This document shows positions 1 to 8,145 of a stretch of 64,000 bases of DNA, one piece after another; the first letter of the stretch is position 1; the number at the start of each line of letters is the position of its first letter. Source of the DNA: Thermococcus chitonophagus. Lineage in GTDB: Archaea > Methanobacteriota_B > Thermococci > Thermococcales > Thermococcaceae. The notes beneath the pieces are model-generated. The model did not search any database and was not told the origin of the DNA. It saw nothing but the letters and a program-made list of their open reading frames with translations. Location of the stretch: contig NZ_CP015193.1 of the NCBI RefSeq assembly GCF_002214605.1, positions 662,978 to 726,977 on the forward strand, given 5' to 3'. The position numbers were made by a program, and so were the translations under genes.

Positions 1-1
1 G

Positions 2-1009
2 GAGTTCGAGGAAGCTGAGAGGTTGATACCTGAAGAGGATAAGGAAGTGATAAAGAAGACAATTGAAAGACTCAGGGAGTACCACGAGAAGCAAAAGCCA
101 GCTGATATTGTGTACGTTAAGGAGGGCTCCCTTTACGGCATCGTATTCAAGCCAATAAGGAGGATCGGGATATACGTCCCTGGCGGGAAGTTTCCACTTG
201 TGTCAACGCTGATGATGGTTGCAGTACCGGCCAAGATCGCTGGGGTGAGGGAGATAGTGGTGACAACTCCTCCAAGGGACGGAAGGGTTAATCCCTACAT
301 ACTGTACACAGCGGAACTTCTGGGAATTGAGGAAGTTTACAAGCTTGGCGGAATTCAGGCTATAGCCGCGATGGCTTACGGGATCGGCATGGAGAAGGTG
401 GATAAGATATTTGGCCCGGGAAACAGGTTCGTGAACGAGGCCAAGAGACAGGTTTTTGGAGTTGTAGGTATAGACAGCCTTGCTGGGCCCTCTGAAATAG
501 CAGTAATAGCCGATGAAACTGCGGAAAAGGAGTACATTCTTGCGGACTTGATGAGTCAGCTTGAGCACGGGAAGGACAGCAAGGCATGGCTTCTAACAAC
601 CTCCAAGGAGCTTGCAGAGTACTGCGGGAGGGAGGGAATTGAAGTTGTGTTGTGTAGTAGTCTCGAAGAGTGTGTTGAGAAGGTCAATGAGATAGCCCCG
701 GAGCACCTTGAAATCATGACCAAGGAGCCCTTGGAGTTGTTAGACAGGATTCAGAACGCTGGGGCGATATATCTAGGCCCTTACACACCTGTCCCCTCGG
801 CGGACTACTTCCTTGGGGTTAACCACGTCCTCCCAACGGGAGGGGCCGCGAAGTTCATGGGGGTTCTCACGGTCTTGGATTTCATGAAGCCGGTGAGCGT
901 TGCGATGGTCTCAAGGAAGGAATTCATAGAGAATAGATACTTGGGAATAAGGCTGGCCGAAATCGAGGGTATGGAGCTTCATAAGAGGAGTATGGAGGTT
1001 AGGAAATGA
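2..1009 (+). CDS. hisD: Histidinol dehydrogenase HisD (5' end outside window)
   Basis: Oxidises L-histidinol to L-histidine in two NAD-dependent steps, the last reactions of histidine synthesis. The frame is open to the left edge, so the N-terminus lies outside the window and the TTG at 23 is not a credible start. Family motifs visible are [11 protein letters not shown], the zinc-ligand region SQLEHGKDS, the catalytic APEHLE (Glu-His) and [16 protein letters not shown] near the C-terminus. About 335 residues are present. It is the first visible gene of a his operon; hisB follows after about 75 nt. Identification is secure; only the 5' end is missing. Confidence 0.97.
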   Translation, partial: EFEEAERLIPEEDKEVIKKTIERLREYHEKQKPADIVYVKEGSLYGIVFKPIRRIGIYVPGGKFPLVSTLMMVAVPAKIAGVREIVVTTPPRDGRVNPYILYTAELLGIEEVYKLGGIQAIAAMAYGIGMEKVDKIFGPGNRFVNEAKRQVFGVVGIDSLAGPSEIAVIADETAEKEYILADLMSQLEHGKDSKAWLLTTSKELAEYCGREGIEVVLCSSLEECVEKVNEIAPEHLEIMTKEPLELLDRIQNAGAIYLGPYTPVPSADYFLGVNHVLPTGGAAKFMGVLTVLDFMKPVSVAMVSRKEFIENRYLGIRLAEIEGMELHKRSMEVRK

Positions 1010-1084
1010 GGGTTAGGGCTAATCACTGCGTCCTTCACTGCATTCCGAAGGAAAGCCCGGTTTTGATGCTGTGGGGTGTTGGGC

Positions 1085-1615
1085 ATGAGGAGGAAGACGA
1101 AGGAGACGGACATAATTGTGGAGATAGGAAAAGAAGGGACAATAAGGACAGGGGATAGAGTTCTAGATCACATGCTCACAGCTTTGTTTTTCTACATGGG
1201 AGTTAAGGCCAGCGTGAAAGCTGAGTATGACCTGAGGCACCACCTGTGGGAAGACGTTGGAATAACGTTAGGGGAGGAGATAAGGGCCAAGCTCCCGGAG
1301 AAGTTCGCGAGGTTTGGGAATGCAGTGATGCCAATGGATGACGCTTTGGTTTTGGTTGCGGTGGATATCTCGGGGAGGCCCTACCTCAGCCTTGAGCTGG
1401 ATCCCAGGGAAGGGGAGGAGGGGTTCGAAGTTTCCTTGGTTAGAGAATTCCTGTGGGGGCTGGTTAGGTCTTTAAGGGCGACAATCCACGTTAAGCAGTT
1501 CTCGGGAATTAATGCCCATCACATCATTGAGGCGACATTTAAAGGGCTGGGTAAGGCCCTGGGTGAGGCGATAAAAGAGGTGGAAAGGTTGGAGAGCACG
1601 AAAGGGGTCATATAG
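1085..1615 (+). CDS. hisB: Imidazoleglycerol-phosphate dehydratase HisB
   Basis: Dehydrates imidazole-glycerol phosphate to imidazole-acetol phosphate (sixth step of histidine synthesis). It is a monofunctional dehydratase of 176 residues, with no fused histidinol phosphatase. The manganese-binding histidine motifs are visible: LDHML near residue 30, RHHLWED near residue 58 and AHHIIEATFK near residue 145. I chose the ATG at 1085 (MRRKTKET) because the family begins there; the upstream GTG and TTG at 1076 and 1079 are in frame but less likely. It follows hisD, and its stop codon abuts the antisense guide RNA at 1612-1668. Confidence 0.95.
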   Translation: MRRKTKETDIIVEIGKEGTIRTGDRVLDHMLTALFFYMGVKASVKAEYDLRHHLWEDVGITLGEEIRAKLPEKFARFGNAVMPMDDALVLVAVDISGRPYLSLELDPREGEEGFEVSLVREFLWGLVRSLRATIHVKQFSGINAHHIIEATFKGLGKALGEAIKEVERLESTKGVI

Positions 1616-1668
1616 TCAGCACTTAAAATCCTCATCACGCCTCAGCGCTGCGCGGGCTCATCATGTCG
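1612..1668 (-). ncRNA. C/D-box small guide RNA
   Basis: Read on the minus strand the segment has the complete architecture of an archaeal C/D-box 2'-O-methylation guide: C box ATGATGA (1658-1664), a 12-nt guide, D' box CTGA (1642-1645), a 3-nt spacer, C' box GTGATGA (1632-1638), a second 12-nt guide and D box CTGA (1616-1619). Such RNAs bind L7Ae, Nop5 and fibrillarin. By the D+5 rule the D guide fits the anticodon loop of a tRNA-Leu(UAA), pointing at wobble U34; that target is inferred because the tRNA is not in the window. The target of the D' guide is unknown. RNA ends are approximate. The D box starts one base after the hisB stop codon. Confidence 0.85.
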
Positions 1669-1945
1669 CCTGTTTCTTTGTATACACCTCTTTAATAGTT
1701 TTTAGCAATATACCTATTAAGAACACCCTCCAAGACCATACACATCATAACTCAACACCGTTGTTGTACAGCTTTTGTTGGTAATTTTAGGCCTTCCACG
1801 ATAATGTCTGTCCCGATGGAAATAGTTAGAATTCTTCTATCGCCATTTTACTCTAGTTTACTCTAGTTGCTCATATTTGAATTTTAAACTTATAATGATC
1901 CCAAATTTTTTATACTATTCAGAGGAAATGTTGGTGGGTGATCAT
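1669..1945. other. Non-coding stretch with promoter for the membrane gene pair
   Basis: Between the guide RNA and the first membrane gene I see no coding frame. The right end carries a promoter-like TTTTTATAC (1906-1914), suitably placed for transcription to start around 1935-1940, immediately before the SD GGTGGGTGATC (1932-1942). The left part may hold the guide-RNA promoter (minus strand), but no clear TATA box was identified there. Confidence 0.5.
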
Positions 1946-2869
1946 ATGGAAAAGACAAAAGTTGAGGGGATAAGAACTCTACTCGTGATTGGAACACTTA
2001 CGATGCTCCTCTCGTTCCTGCCGGTGGTCGGCCTTGCTTTGGCCGTAGTCGGTGGTCTCCTGTACCTTTACGCTCTCTACAGGTGGGGAGAGGAAGTTGA
2101 CGGCAGGCCCTTCAAGCTGGCAATAATAAACCTGATATTGGGGATAGTTGGTGCCGGTGTTGCCATAGTTGGGCTGATAAAGATCAGTTCTGCAACGAGT
2201 GAGCTCTACGTCCTTGATATTCTCCAACCAACGATTTTCTCAGTTTTAGGGCTTCTCTACATATATCTTCTTCTCATGTATCCCTTCTTAGTTGCCATGG
2301 CCCTCATCCATAGGGAAGTCCTTAAGTGCTTCTACGAGGCGACGAAAATTGGGGAGTTTACATTCGCCGGGAAGCTGACACTTTACGGTGCCCTTCTGGC
2401 TCCGGCTTTAATTGGATTAATAATCGGCTTCATTGCAAGGATCATTGAAGTGATAGCATACAATAAGATACCCACGGAAGTTGAAATTCTAAAGGGCGGG
2501 GAAATTGAGTTGGATAAGAGGAAAGTAGTTGCTCTATCTTCGGTTGCTCTCATAATAACCCTGCTCGTCCTTAATTTCACGATTCCTTCGTACGATGTAA
2601 AGGTAGTGCAGGGAGATGTTAAGTTCATAGGGAAAGTTGAAGGAGAGTACATCAAGGGGGCCGTTATATACGACTTTCCATGTGTTAGGGGGGATGGATG
2701 CATAAAGGAAGTCAAGGTTGATGGAAAACTCGTGTATTCTGGGGGAAGCTATGAATTCGTTAATGGAAAGCAGGTTGTTCGCTTAACGATCCCAAGGAAC
2801 TCCAAGGAGGTAGAAGTAATGTTCTGGACAGGAGAGGTTGTTGTACTCCACATAGGTGAGGTAACATGA
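1946..2869 (+). CDS. DUF996-like integral membrane protein, copy A
   Basis: Function unknown. The N-terminal two thirds (about residues 8-200) contain several hydrophobic segments arranged as in DUF996-type proteins (a Leu/Ile/Val-rich pair near residues 10-45 followed by YRWGEEVDGRPF). A C-terminal soluble domain follows the last membrane segment (near residue 200) and carries a CVRGDGCIKEVKVDGK motif, probably outside the cell. The ATG at 1946 was preferred over the TTG at 1877 because the SD GGTGGGTGATC precedes it. It overlaps its downstream paralogue by 4 nt (ATGA). The pair separates hisB from hisH, so it is an insertion in the his gene order rather than a histidine enzyme. Confidence 0.75.
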   Translation: MEKTKVEGIRTLLVIGTLTMLLSFLPVVGLALAVVGGLLYLYALYRWGEEVDGRPFKLAIINLILGIVGAGVAIVGLIKISSATSELYVLDILQPTIFSVLGLLYIYLLLMYPFLVAMALIHREVLKCFYEATKIGEFTFAGKLTLYGALLAPALIGLIIGFIARIIEVIAYNKIPTEVEILKGGEIELDKRKVVALSSVALIITLLVLNFTIPSYDVKVVQGDVKFIGKVEGEYIKGAVIYDFPCVRGDGCIKEVKVDGKLVYSGGSYEFVNGKQVVRLTIPRNSKEVEVMFWTGEVVVLHIGEVT

Positions 2870-3723
2870 CCAGTGTAAAGAATGCAAAATCTTTTCTCTA
2901 CTGGGGAGCGATACTTTCTCTCCTCTCGTTTATTCCGTTTATTGGAGGATTGTTGGGCTTTCTAGGTGTCGTTCTGTATTTTGTTGGCCTGTATGAGTGG
3001 AGAGACATTGACGACAGACCGTTTACGGTTGGGATAGCTCAGATAATCCTGGGGCTGTTCTTCGTGGTGTTTTTGGTAATTGGAATGGAGCATGGCTTCT
3101 TTGCCACCCTAAGCTTTCTGAAGGCCTTCTACGTTGCAATGCTTTACACTTATCCCGTCACGGCAATAATGGTGATGCTTGAGAGGTACCTAGTCCAGTA
3201 CTTCTACGAGGCAACTGGTGAGGAAAGTTTCCTGAAGGCTAAGAAGATGTACTTCATTGGCTTTCTAACGACTCCCTTCCTAGTTGGTATCCTCATAAAC
3301 CTCATTGGGAGGGTGTACGAGATCATGGGTTATGGTAGCATGACGGACAATCCGAAGGTACTCAAGGGGAGTGAGCTGGACATTAGCGGTAGGCAGATAG
3401 GAGGAGCTGTGTTGTATTCTATTGCTCTCTCGGCGTTAATCATTTACTTGGTGACTCCGCACTACGATGTTAAGCTGGAGAAGGGGAAGGTGGAGGTTCT
3501 CCTTCGAAAAGTTGACGGAAAATATGAGGCTAAAGTTGTATATCATGGAAGGTGCTGGGGTTCGTGCATAAGGGAAATATCTGTCGATGGGAAGGTAGTC
3601 TATACGGGAACCTCGTACGCTTTCGTTGATGGGAAGCAGATAGTTAGCTTAACGATCCCAGTAAATTCCTCTGTTCTGGTCGTCAATGATGGCTATGAAA
3701 GGTACACATTTAACCTAAAGTGA
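2866..3723 (+). CDS. DUF996-like integral membrane protein, copy B
   Basis: Paralogue of the preceding gene, 285 residues. It has the same layout: a hydrophobic hairpin at residues 12-43, YEWRDIDDRPF, further membrane segments, and a C-terminal domain with CWGSCIREISVDGK and YAFVDGKQIVSLTIP that closely matches copy A. The two cysteines in the C-terminal domain are conserved between the copies, suggesting a disulfide outside the membrane (inference). The start ATG overlaps the stop of copy A, so the two are translationally coupled and probably act together. The stop lies about 70 nt before hisH. Confidence 0.75.
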   Translation: MTSVKNAKSFLYWGAILSLLSFIPFIGGLLGFLGVVLYFVGLYEWRDIDDRPFTVGIAQIILGLFFVVFLVIGMEHGFFATLSFLKAFYVAMLYTYPVTAIMVMLERYLVQYFYEATGEESFLKAKKMYFIGFLTTPFLVGILINLIGRVYEIMGYGSMTDNPKVLKGSELDISGRQIGGAVLYSIALSALIIYLVTPHYDVKLEKGKVEVLLRKVDGKYEAKVVYHGRCWGSCIREISVDGKVVYTGTSYAFVDGKQIVSLTIPVNSSVLVVNDGYERYTFNLK

Positions 3724-3792
3724 TTGTCACTTTTCCAAATTTTTTGGGCTGAAATTAAAATAATGTTTACCTCTTTTCCATTAGAGATGGAG

Positions 3793-4368
3793 ATGATAGC
3801 AATAGTTGACCTTGGAGTGGGCAACCTAGCGAACGTGAGAAAGGCCCTCAAGGGAGTTATAACCAGCGATCCCTATGAGATCGAAAAGGCTGAGAAGATA
3901 GTGCTCCCTGGGGTCGGGAACTTTGGTGCCGTGATGGAGAGGCTCCATCCCCTTAAGGATGTAATATTGGAGGGGATTAAGGAGGGTAAACCATTCCTTG
4001 GTATTTGTTTGGGACTTCAGTTGCTCTTTGAGGAGAGCGAGGAGAGCCCTGGGAGCAGAGGTCTTGAAGTTTTTAAAGGTAAGGTCGTGAAGCTGAAGGG
4101 AGTTAGAGTCCCCCACATAGGCTGGAATCAGGTCTGGATAAGAAAGGACTGTCCTCTCTTTAGAGGAATAAAGAGCGGGAGCTACTTCTACTTCGTCCAC
4201 TCCTACCACGTGGTCCCCCAGGATGAGGATATAATCGTGGCGACCACGGACTATGGACTTGACTTCGTTTCAGCGGTGTGTAAGGATAACGTGTTTGCTG
4301 TACAATTCCACCCGGAAAAGAGCAGTAGAAATGGATTGAAGCTTTTAGAGAACTTTAGGAGGCTGTAA
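3793..4368 (+). CDS. hisH: Imidazole glycerol phosphate synthase, glutaminase subunit HisH
   Basis: Class I glutamine amidotransferase that supplies ammonia to HisF. The triad is visible: Cys in GICLGLQLL, His and Glu in QFHPEKS; the oxyanion-strand motif PGVGNFG is also present. The protein starts IAIVDLGVGNLANV as the family does, so ATG 3793 (or 3787, two residues longer) is right and the TTG at 3724 is not. An A/T-rich TATA candidate (AATTAAAATAA, about 3752-3762) lies roughly 30 nt upstream and no good SD is seen, so it may have its own leaderless promoter after the membrane gene pair. hisA follows after 1 nt. Confidence 0.95.
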   Translation: MIAIVDLGVGNLANVRKALKGVITSDPYEIEKAEKIVLPGVGNFGAVMERLHPLKDVILEGIKEGKPFLGICLGLQLLFEESEESPGSRGLEVFKGKVVKLKGVRVPHIGWNQVWIRKDCPLFRGIKSGSYFYFVHSYHVVPQDEDIIVATTDYGLDFVSAVCKDNVFAVQFHPEKSSRNGLKLLENFRRL

Positions 4369-4369
4369 T

Positions 4370-5086
4370 ATGGAGGTATATCCGGCGATAGATCTTATGA
4401 ATGGGAAGGCGGTAAGGCTCTACAAAGGTGAGAGGGAGAGAGTTAGGGTTTATGGTGATCCATTGAAGTTCGCTGAAAAGTTCTCGGAGCTGGTTGATAA
4501 AATTCACATTGTCGATCTTGATGGGGCATTTACGGGGAGGCCTCAGAATCTCGATGTCATCAAGAGGATAATTGAGGAGACTGGCTTGAGGGTTCAGGTT
4601 GGAGGTGGCTTCAGGGATTATAACTCAATAGCGAAGGCCTACGAGATAGGGGTTGAGAACGTCATTCTAGGCACTAAAGCTTTCGATCTAAAGTTCCTTG
4701 AGATGGTAACCCAGGAATTTCCAGGGATAACGGTCAGTCTCGACAGCAAGGCCGGGAAGGTTGCGGTTAGGGGCTGGACTGAGGCCTCGGAAATTGAAGT
4801 CAGCGAGGCCTATGAAATGCTGAGGGGGTATGTGAACAGGTTCGTTTACACCTCCATCGAGAGGGACGGTACATTAACTGGAATAGAGAGCATTGAGAAG
4901 TTCTGGAGGGATGAAGAGTTCATATACGCTGGTGGTGTTTCTTCCCCCCAGGACGTGATTAAACTAGCGGAGATTGGATTTTCTGGAGTTATCGTGGGGA
5001 AAGCCCTGTATGAGGGAGCTGTTTCTCTTGAGGAGCTTGTGGGGGTGGCTGAAATTGCTGGCAAAGAGGATAATCGCGGCCCTTGA
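4370..5086 (+). CDS. hisA: ProFAR isomerase HisA
   Basis: Phosphoribosylformimino-5-aminoimidazole carboxamide ribotide isomerase, a (beta/alpha)8 barrel catalysing the Amadori rearrangement before HisF/HisH. The catalytic aspartate of strand 1 is in [13 protein letters not shown]. The second-half acid is in [11 protein letters not shown], and phosphate-binding glycines lie in QVGGGF and YAGGVSS. 238 residues, normal length. ATG start 1 nt after hisH. Its 3' end overlaps hisF by 32 nt. Confidence 0.96.
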   Translation: MEVYPAIDLMNGKAVRLYKGERERVRVYGDPLKFAEKFSELVDKIHIVDLDGAFTGRPQNLDVIKRIIEETGLRVQVGGGFRDYNSIAKAYEIGVENVILGTKAFDLKFLEMVTQEFPGITVSLDSKAGKVAVRGWTEASEIEVSEAYEMLRGYVNRFVYTSIERDGTLTGIESIEKFWRDEEFIYAGGVSSPQDVIKLAEIGFSGVIVGKALYEGAVSLEELVGVAEIAGKEDNRGP

Positions 5087-5810
5087 CATCAAAGAGGGGA
5101 GGGTCGTTAAAGGGATAAAGTTTCGGAACATTAGGGATGCTGGTGATCCAATAGAGCTCGCGAGAAGGTACGAGAGCGAGGGAATAGACGAGATAGTCTT
5201 CTTGGACATTACGGCCTCTTATGAAAAGAGGCAGATCCTTCTTGACTTGGTCGAGAGGATAGCCGAGGAGATATACGTTCCATTTACAGTTGGCGGCGGA
5301 ATAAGGACTGCGGAGGAAGCTAGGGAGATAGTTAAGAGGGGAGCGGATAAGATTTTTATTAACACCGCGGCAGTAGATAACCCCAAACTCGTTGAGGAGA
5401 TAGCCCAGGTTATAGGGACTGCCAACCTAGTCGTTGCGATAGACGCCAAGTGGAACGGAAAGTTCTGGGAGGTTTACACTCACGGCGGGAGAAAGGCGAG
5501 GGGAATAGATGCCGTTGAATGGGCAAAAACCGTGGAATCCCTGGGGGCTGGCGAAATACTCCTGACGAGCATGGATACGGATGGAACGAAGCAGGGCTTT
5601 GACATTCCCCTCACGAAGGCCGTAGTTGAGGCAGTTGAAATTCCTGTCATAGCTTCTGGAGGTGCCGGGAAGCCTGAGCACTTCCTTGAGGCGTTTAGAA
5701 TTGGTGCTGAAGCTGCTTTAGCAGCCTCTATTTTCCACTACGGTGAGTATACGGTTAGGGAGCTTAAGGAGTTCCTAGCCGAGCATGGAGTTCCGGTAAG
5801 GCTCGAGTGA
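5055..5810 (+). CDS. hisF: Imidazole glycerol phosphate synthase, cyclase subunit HisF
   Basis: Cyclase half of IGP synthase; it takes ammonia from HisH and makes IGP plus AICAR. It is a (beta/alpha)8 barrel with catalytic Asp residues in [13 protein letters not shown] (residue about 11) and VAIDAKWNG (about 130), and [11 protein letters not shown] further on. The conserved N-terminus [11 protein letters not shown] is reached only with the TTG at 5055, which has the SD GGGGGTGG (5041-5048) seven bases upstream. The longer frame from 4974 is therefore rejected. The gene begins inside the end of hisA, a 32-nt overlap that suggests tight coupling. Confidence 0.95.
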   Translation: MLAKRIIAALDIKEGRVVKGIKFRNIRDAGDPIELARRYESEGIDEIVFLDITASYEKRQILLDLVERIAEEIYVPFTVGGGIRTAEEAREIVKRGADKIFINTAAVDNPKLVEEIAQVIGTANLVVAIDAKWNGKFWEVYTHGGRKARGIDAVEWAKTVESLGAGEILLTSMDTDGTKQGFDIPLTKAVVEAVEIPVIASGGAGKPEHFLEAFRIGAEAALAASIFHYGEYTVRELKEFLAEHGVPVRLE

Positions 5811-5819
5811 GGTGGTAGT

Positions 5820-6443
5820 ATGGAGGAGCTAATAGAGCAGGTTAACTGGGAGAAAAATAACGGCGTAGTCCCGGTTATAGTTCAAGACACGAAAGGGGAA
5901 GTGCTGACTTTAGCTTACATGGACAGAGAGGCTTTAAGGAGAACCCTCGAGACCGGGTACGCTCACTACTACTCCAGATCCCAAGGCAGGATAAGGATGA
6001 AGGGGGAGGTAAGCGGAAACCTTCAGATTGTGAAGGAGATAAGGATAGACTGCGACAACGATGCCCTCCTTTTGATTGTGGAGCCCAAGGGTCCAGCATG
6101 TCACACCGGCAACTACTCTTGCTTTTACAGGAAGTTGGGTGAGCCTGAGAGAATTCTCCCCATGGATTATTCACTCACGATACTCAGGGAGCTTGAGGAG
6201 CTGATAAGAAAGAGGAAGGAGAATCCTGTGGAGGGCTCCTACACGTCCTATCTGTTCAGGGAGGGCAAAGAAAAGATATACAAGAAGTTTGGGGAGGAAG
6301 CCGTTGAAGTGCTAGTGGCCGAGGGAAGGGATAGGATAATATACGAGGTTGCAGATCTGCTGTATCATCTCCTAGTGCTTTTGGCTTACAACGACATAAG
6401 CCTCGGGGAGGTAATGGCCGAACTCAGGAGGAGAAGGAAATGA
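5820..6443 (+). CDS. hisIE: Bifunctional PR-AMP cyclohydrolase / PR-ATP pyrophosphohydrolase HisIE
   Basis: Carries out the second and third steps of histidine synthesis. The N-terminal HisI domain (about 1-110) shows HYYSRSQGRIRMKGEVSGN and the metal-binding cluster RIDCDND with CHTGNYSC. The C-terminal HisE domain (about 115-207) shows SYTSYLFREGKEKIYKKFGEEAVE and the YEVADLLYHLLVLL helix of the MazG-like fold. The ATG at 5820 follows a GAGGTGGT SD. The 3' end overlaps hisC by 4 nt. Confidence 0.96.
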   Translation: MEELIEQVNWEKNNGVVPVIVQDTKGEVLTLAYMDREALRRTLETGYAHYYSRSQGRIRMKGEVSGNLQIVKEIRIDCDNDALLLIVEPKGPACHTGNYSCFYRKLGEPERILPMDYSLTILRELEELIRKRKENPVEGSYTSYLFREGKEKIYKKFGEEAVEVLVAEGRDRIIYEVADLLYHLLVLLAYNDISLGEVMAELRRRRK

Positions 6444-7450
6444 AGATAAGGAAGGAAGTCCTCGAGTTCCGGCCTTACAGGGTACTCGAGGGCAATTACA
6501 AAATATGGCTTGACAAAAATGAGAACCCTTTTGATTTACCGTTATGGCTTAAGGAAGAGATATTCTGGAAGCTTAGGGGTTTACACTTCAACAGGTATCC
6601 CCACATAACTTCAATGCCTCTGAGAGAAGCCCTTGCAGAGTTCCTGGGGTTAGATTCTTCGAACATTGCCGTTGGAAACGGTAGCGATGAGCTGATAAAC
6701 TACCTGGTCAGGATGTTTGAGGGAAAGTACATCGTAACTACCCCACCGACCTTCGGCATGTACTCCTTTTACTCGAAGCTTTACGGCATTCCAATAGTTG
6801 AAGTGCCTCTAGATGAGAACTTCAGAATAAGGGGTGATGAGATAGCCGAGAAGGCCAAAGATGCTTTGGCCGTTTTTATAGCCTCTCCAAACAACCCTAC
6901 GGGAAACCTTCAGCCCGAGGAGGAAATTCTTAAGGTTCTTGAGACTGGGGCTCCAGTTGTCTTGGACGAAGCTTACGTAGAGTTCGCGGGAAAAAGCATG
7001 CTGGATTATGTTGGGGATTATCCAAACCTGATAATCCTAAGGACGTTTTCAAAGGCCTTTGGCCTTGCCTCGATAAGGGCTGGCTACATGATAGCTGATT
7101 CCTCTGTCGTTGATGCCCTCTACAGGATTAAGTCGCCATTCAGTGTAAGCTCAGTTACAATGGCCATAGCCCAAACCCTCCTTGAGCACTATGAGGTCGT
7201 TGAGGAGAGGGTTAAGTTCATAATGAAGGAGAGGGAGAGAATGTACGAGGAGCTTATGCCTTATGCTTATCCAAGCGATGCTAACTTCCTCCTCGTAAAG
7301 CTTGACGCTTACAACTACCTTTTGGATAGGGGAATAGTTGTTAGGAAGCTTTCGGGCAGGCTTCAGGGCCACATTAGGATTACTGTTGGAAAGAGAGAAG
7401 AAAACGATGAAGTTATTAAAGCGCTGAAGGAATTTGCCAAAGAACTTTAA
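6440..7450 (+). CDS. hisC: Histidinol-phosphate aminotransferase HisC
   Basis: PLP-dependent aminotransferase converting imidazole-acetol phosphate plus glutamate to histidinol phosphate. Fold type I motifs: LDKNENPFDLP near the N-terminus, SPNNPTGN, VVLDEAYVEF, and the PLP lysine in TFSKAFGLASIRAGY (about residue 210). 336 residues. The ATG overlaps the hisIE stop. It is the last his gene of the cluster; about 35 nt later a toxin-antitoxin pair begins. Confidence 0.95.
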   Translation: MKIRKEVLEFRPYRVLEGNYKIWLDKNENPFDLPLWLKEEIFWKLRGLHFNRYPHITSMPLREALAEFLGLDSSNIAVGNGSDELINYLVRMFEGKYIVTTPPTFGMYSFYSKLYGIPIVEVPLDENFRIRGDEIAEKAKDALAVFIASPNNPTGNLQPEEEILKVLETGAPVVLDEAYVEFAGKSMLDYVGDYPNLIILRTFSKAFGLASIRAGYMIADSSVVDALYRIKSPFSVSSVTMAIAQTLLEHYEVVEERVKFIMKERERMYEELMPYAYPSDANFLLVKLDAYNYLLDRGIVVRKLSGRLQGHIRITVGKREENDEVIKALKEFAKEL

Positions 7451-7484
7451 CATGTAATACCAAAAGTATGAAATGGTGAGACCT

Positions 7485-7763
7485 ATGGTTAGTTCAGAGA
7501 TGGTGAGCATAAGGCTGAAAGTTGGGCCTAAAGGTCAGATAGTTATACCCAAGGTTTTCAGGGAGGCCTACGGCATAGAGGAGGGCGGTGAGGTGGTGGT
7601 AATACCAACGAAGGAAGGCTTACTGATCAAGAGGAAGAAGTCACCTGAGGAGCTCATTAAGGAACTTAGGGAATGGAAGAAGAGAGTTGAAGGAATTCCA
7701 GCAAAACTTGGTGATCTAAAGGACATAGACTTGGAGGTTGAGTTTGATGAAGATCTTTCTTGA
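7485..7763 (+). CDS. vapB: AbrB/MazE-type antitoxin (VapB)
   Basis: Swapped-hairpin AbrB DNA-binding domain at residues about 6-50: VSIRLKVGPKGQIVIPKVFREAYGIEEG is the family signature, which I describe by its key residues K-G-Q-I-V-I-P. An acidic, helical C-terminal tail probably wraps the toxin. Candidate starts are 7473, 7485 and 7500; I chose ATG 7485 because GGTGAG (7476-7481) is an SD just upstream. It overlaps the PIN toxin by 17 nt, as expected for a VapBC operon. It probably represses its own promoter. Confidence 0.85.
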   Translation: MVSSEMVSIRLKVGPKGQIVIPKVFREAYGIEEGGEVVVIPTKEGLLIKRKKSPEELIKELREWKKRVEGIPAKLGDLKDIDLEVEFDEDLS

Positions 7764-8142
7764 CGCAAGCTTCCTATTATATATCTTGGCCAAGACTCCT
7801 GGAATAACTGATAAAGTATTGAAACTGTATTCTGATTTATTGTCTCAAGAGCTGTATACCGATTCCCTAGTGCTCGATGAAGTAATATATGTGGCAAAAA
7901 AGAAGTACAGAATACCTCCTGAATTGTCGATAGAATTCATAGACGAATTTGTTCTTCCGTACGTTCAGGTGCTCTCTATTGGAATTAGGGAATACCTGAA
8001 AGCCAGGGACATAATCCTCGAGTATAACTTCAATCCGTCAGATGCTCTTCATTTGGCCGTTATAGAGAACTATGGCCTTCAGGCAATAGTTACTGAAGAT
8101 GAGGACTTCGATAGGGTTCCAGTAAAAAGAATATGGGTGTGA
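7747..8142 (+). CDS. vapC: PIN-domain ribonuclease toxin (VapC)
   Basis: Metal-dependent RNase of the PIN fold, 131 residues. The acidic site is visible: Asp6 in KIFLDAS, Glu45 in VLDEVIY, the Asp of PSDALHLA and Asp residues in TEDEDFDRV. The ATG at 7747 gives the standard N-terminus; the TTG codons upstream in frame are ignored. It is coupled to the AbrB-type gene by a 17-nt overlap. Its RNA target is not predictable from sequence. The position between hisC and the HAD gene suggests insertion of a TA module into the his locus. Confidence 0.88.
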   Translation: MKIFLDASFLLYILAKTPGITDKVLKLYSDLLSQELYTDSLVLDEVIYVAKKKYRIPPELSIEFIDEFVLPYVQVLSIGIREYLKARDIILEYNFNPSDALHLAVIENYGLQAIVTEDEDFDRVPVKRIWV

Positions 8143-8145
8143 AAG

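Noticed and set aside
1006-1084. ATG at 1006 overlapping the hisD stop, in a frame running into hisB
   Set aside because: The frame is out of phase with hisB and its peptide shows no HisB similarity; HisB is intact from 1085.
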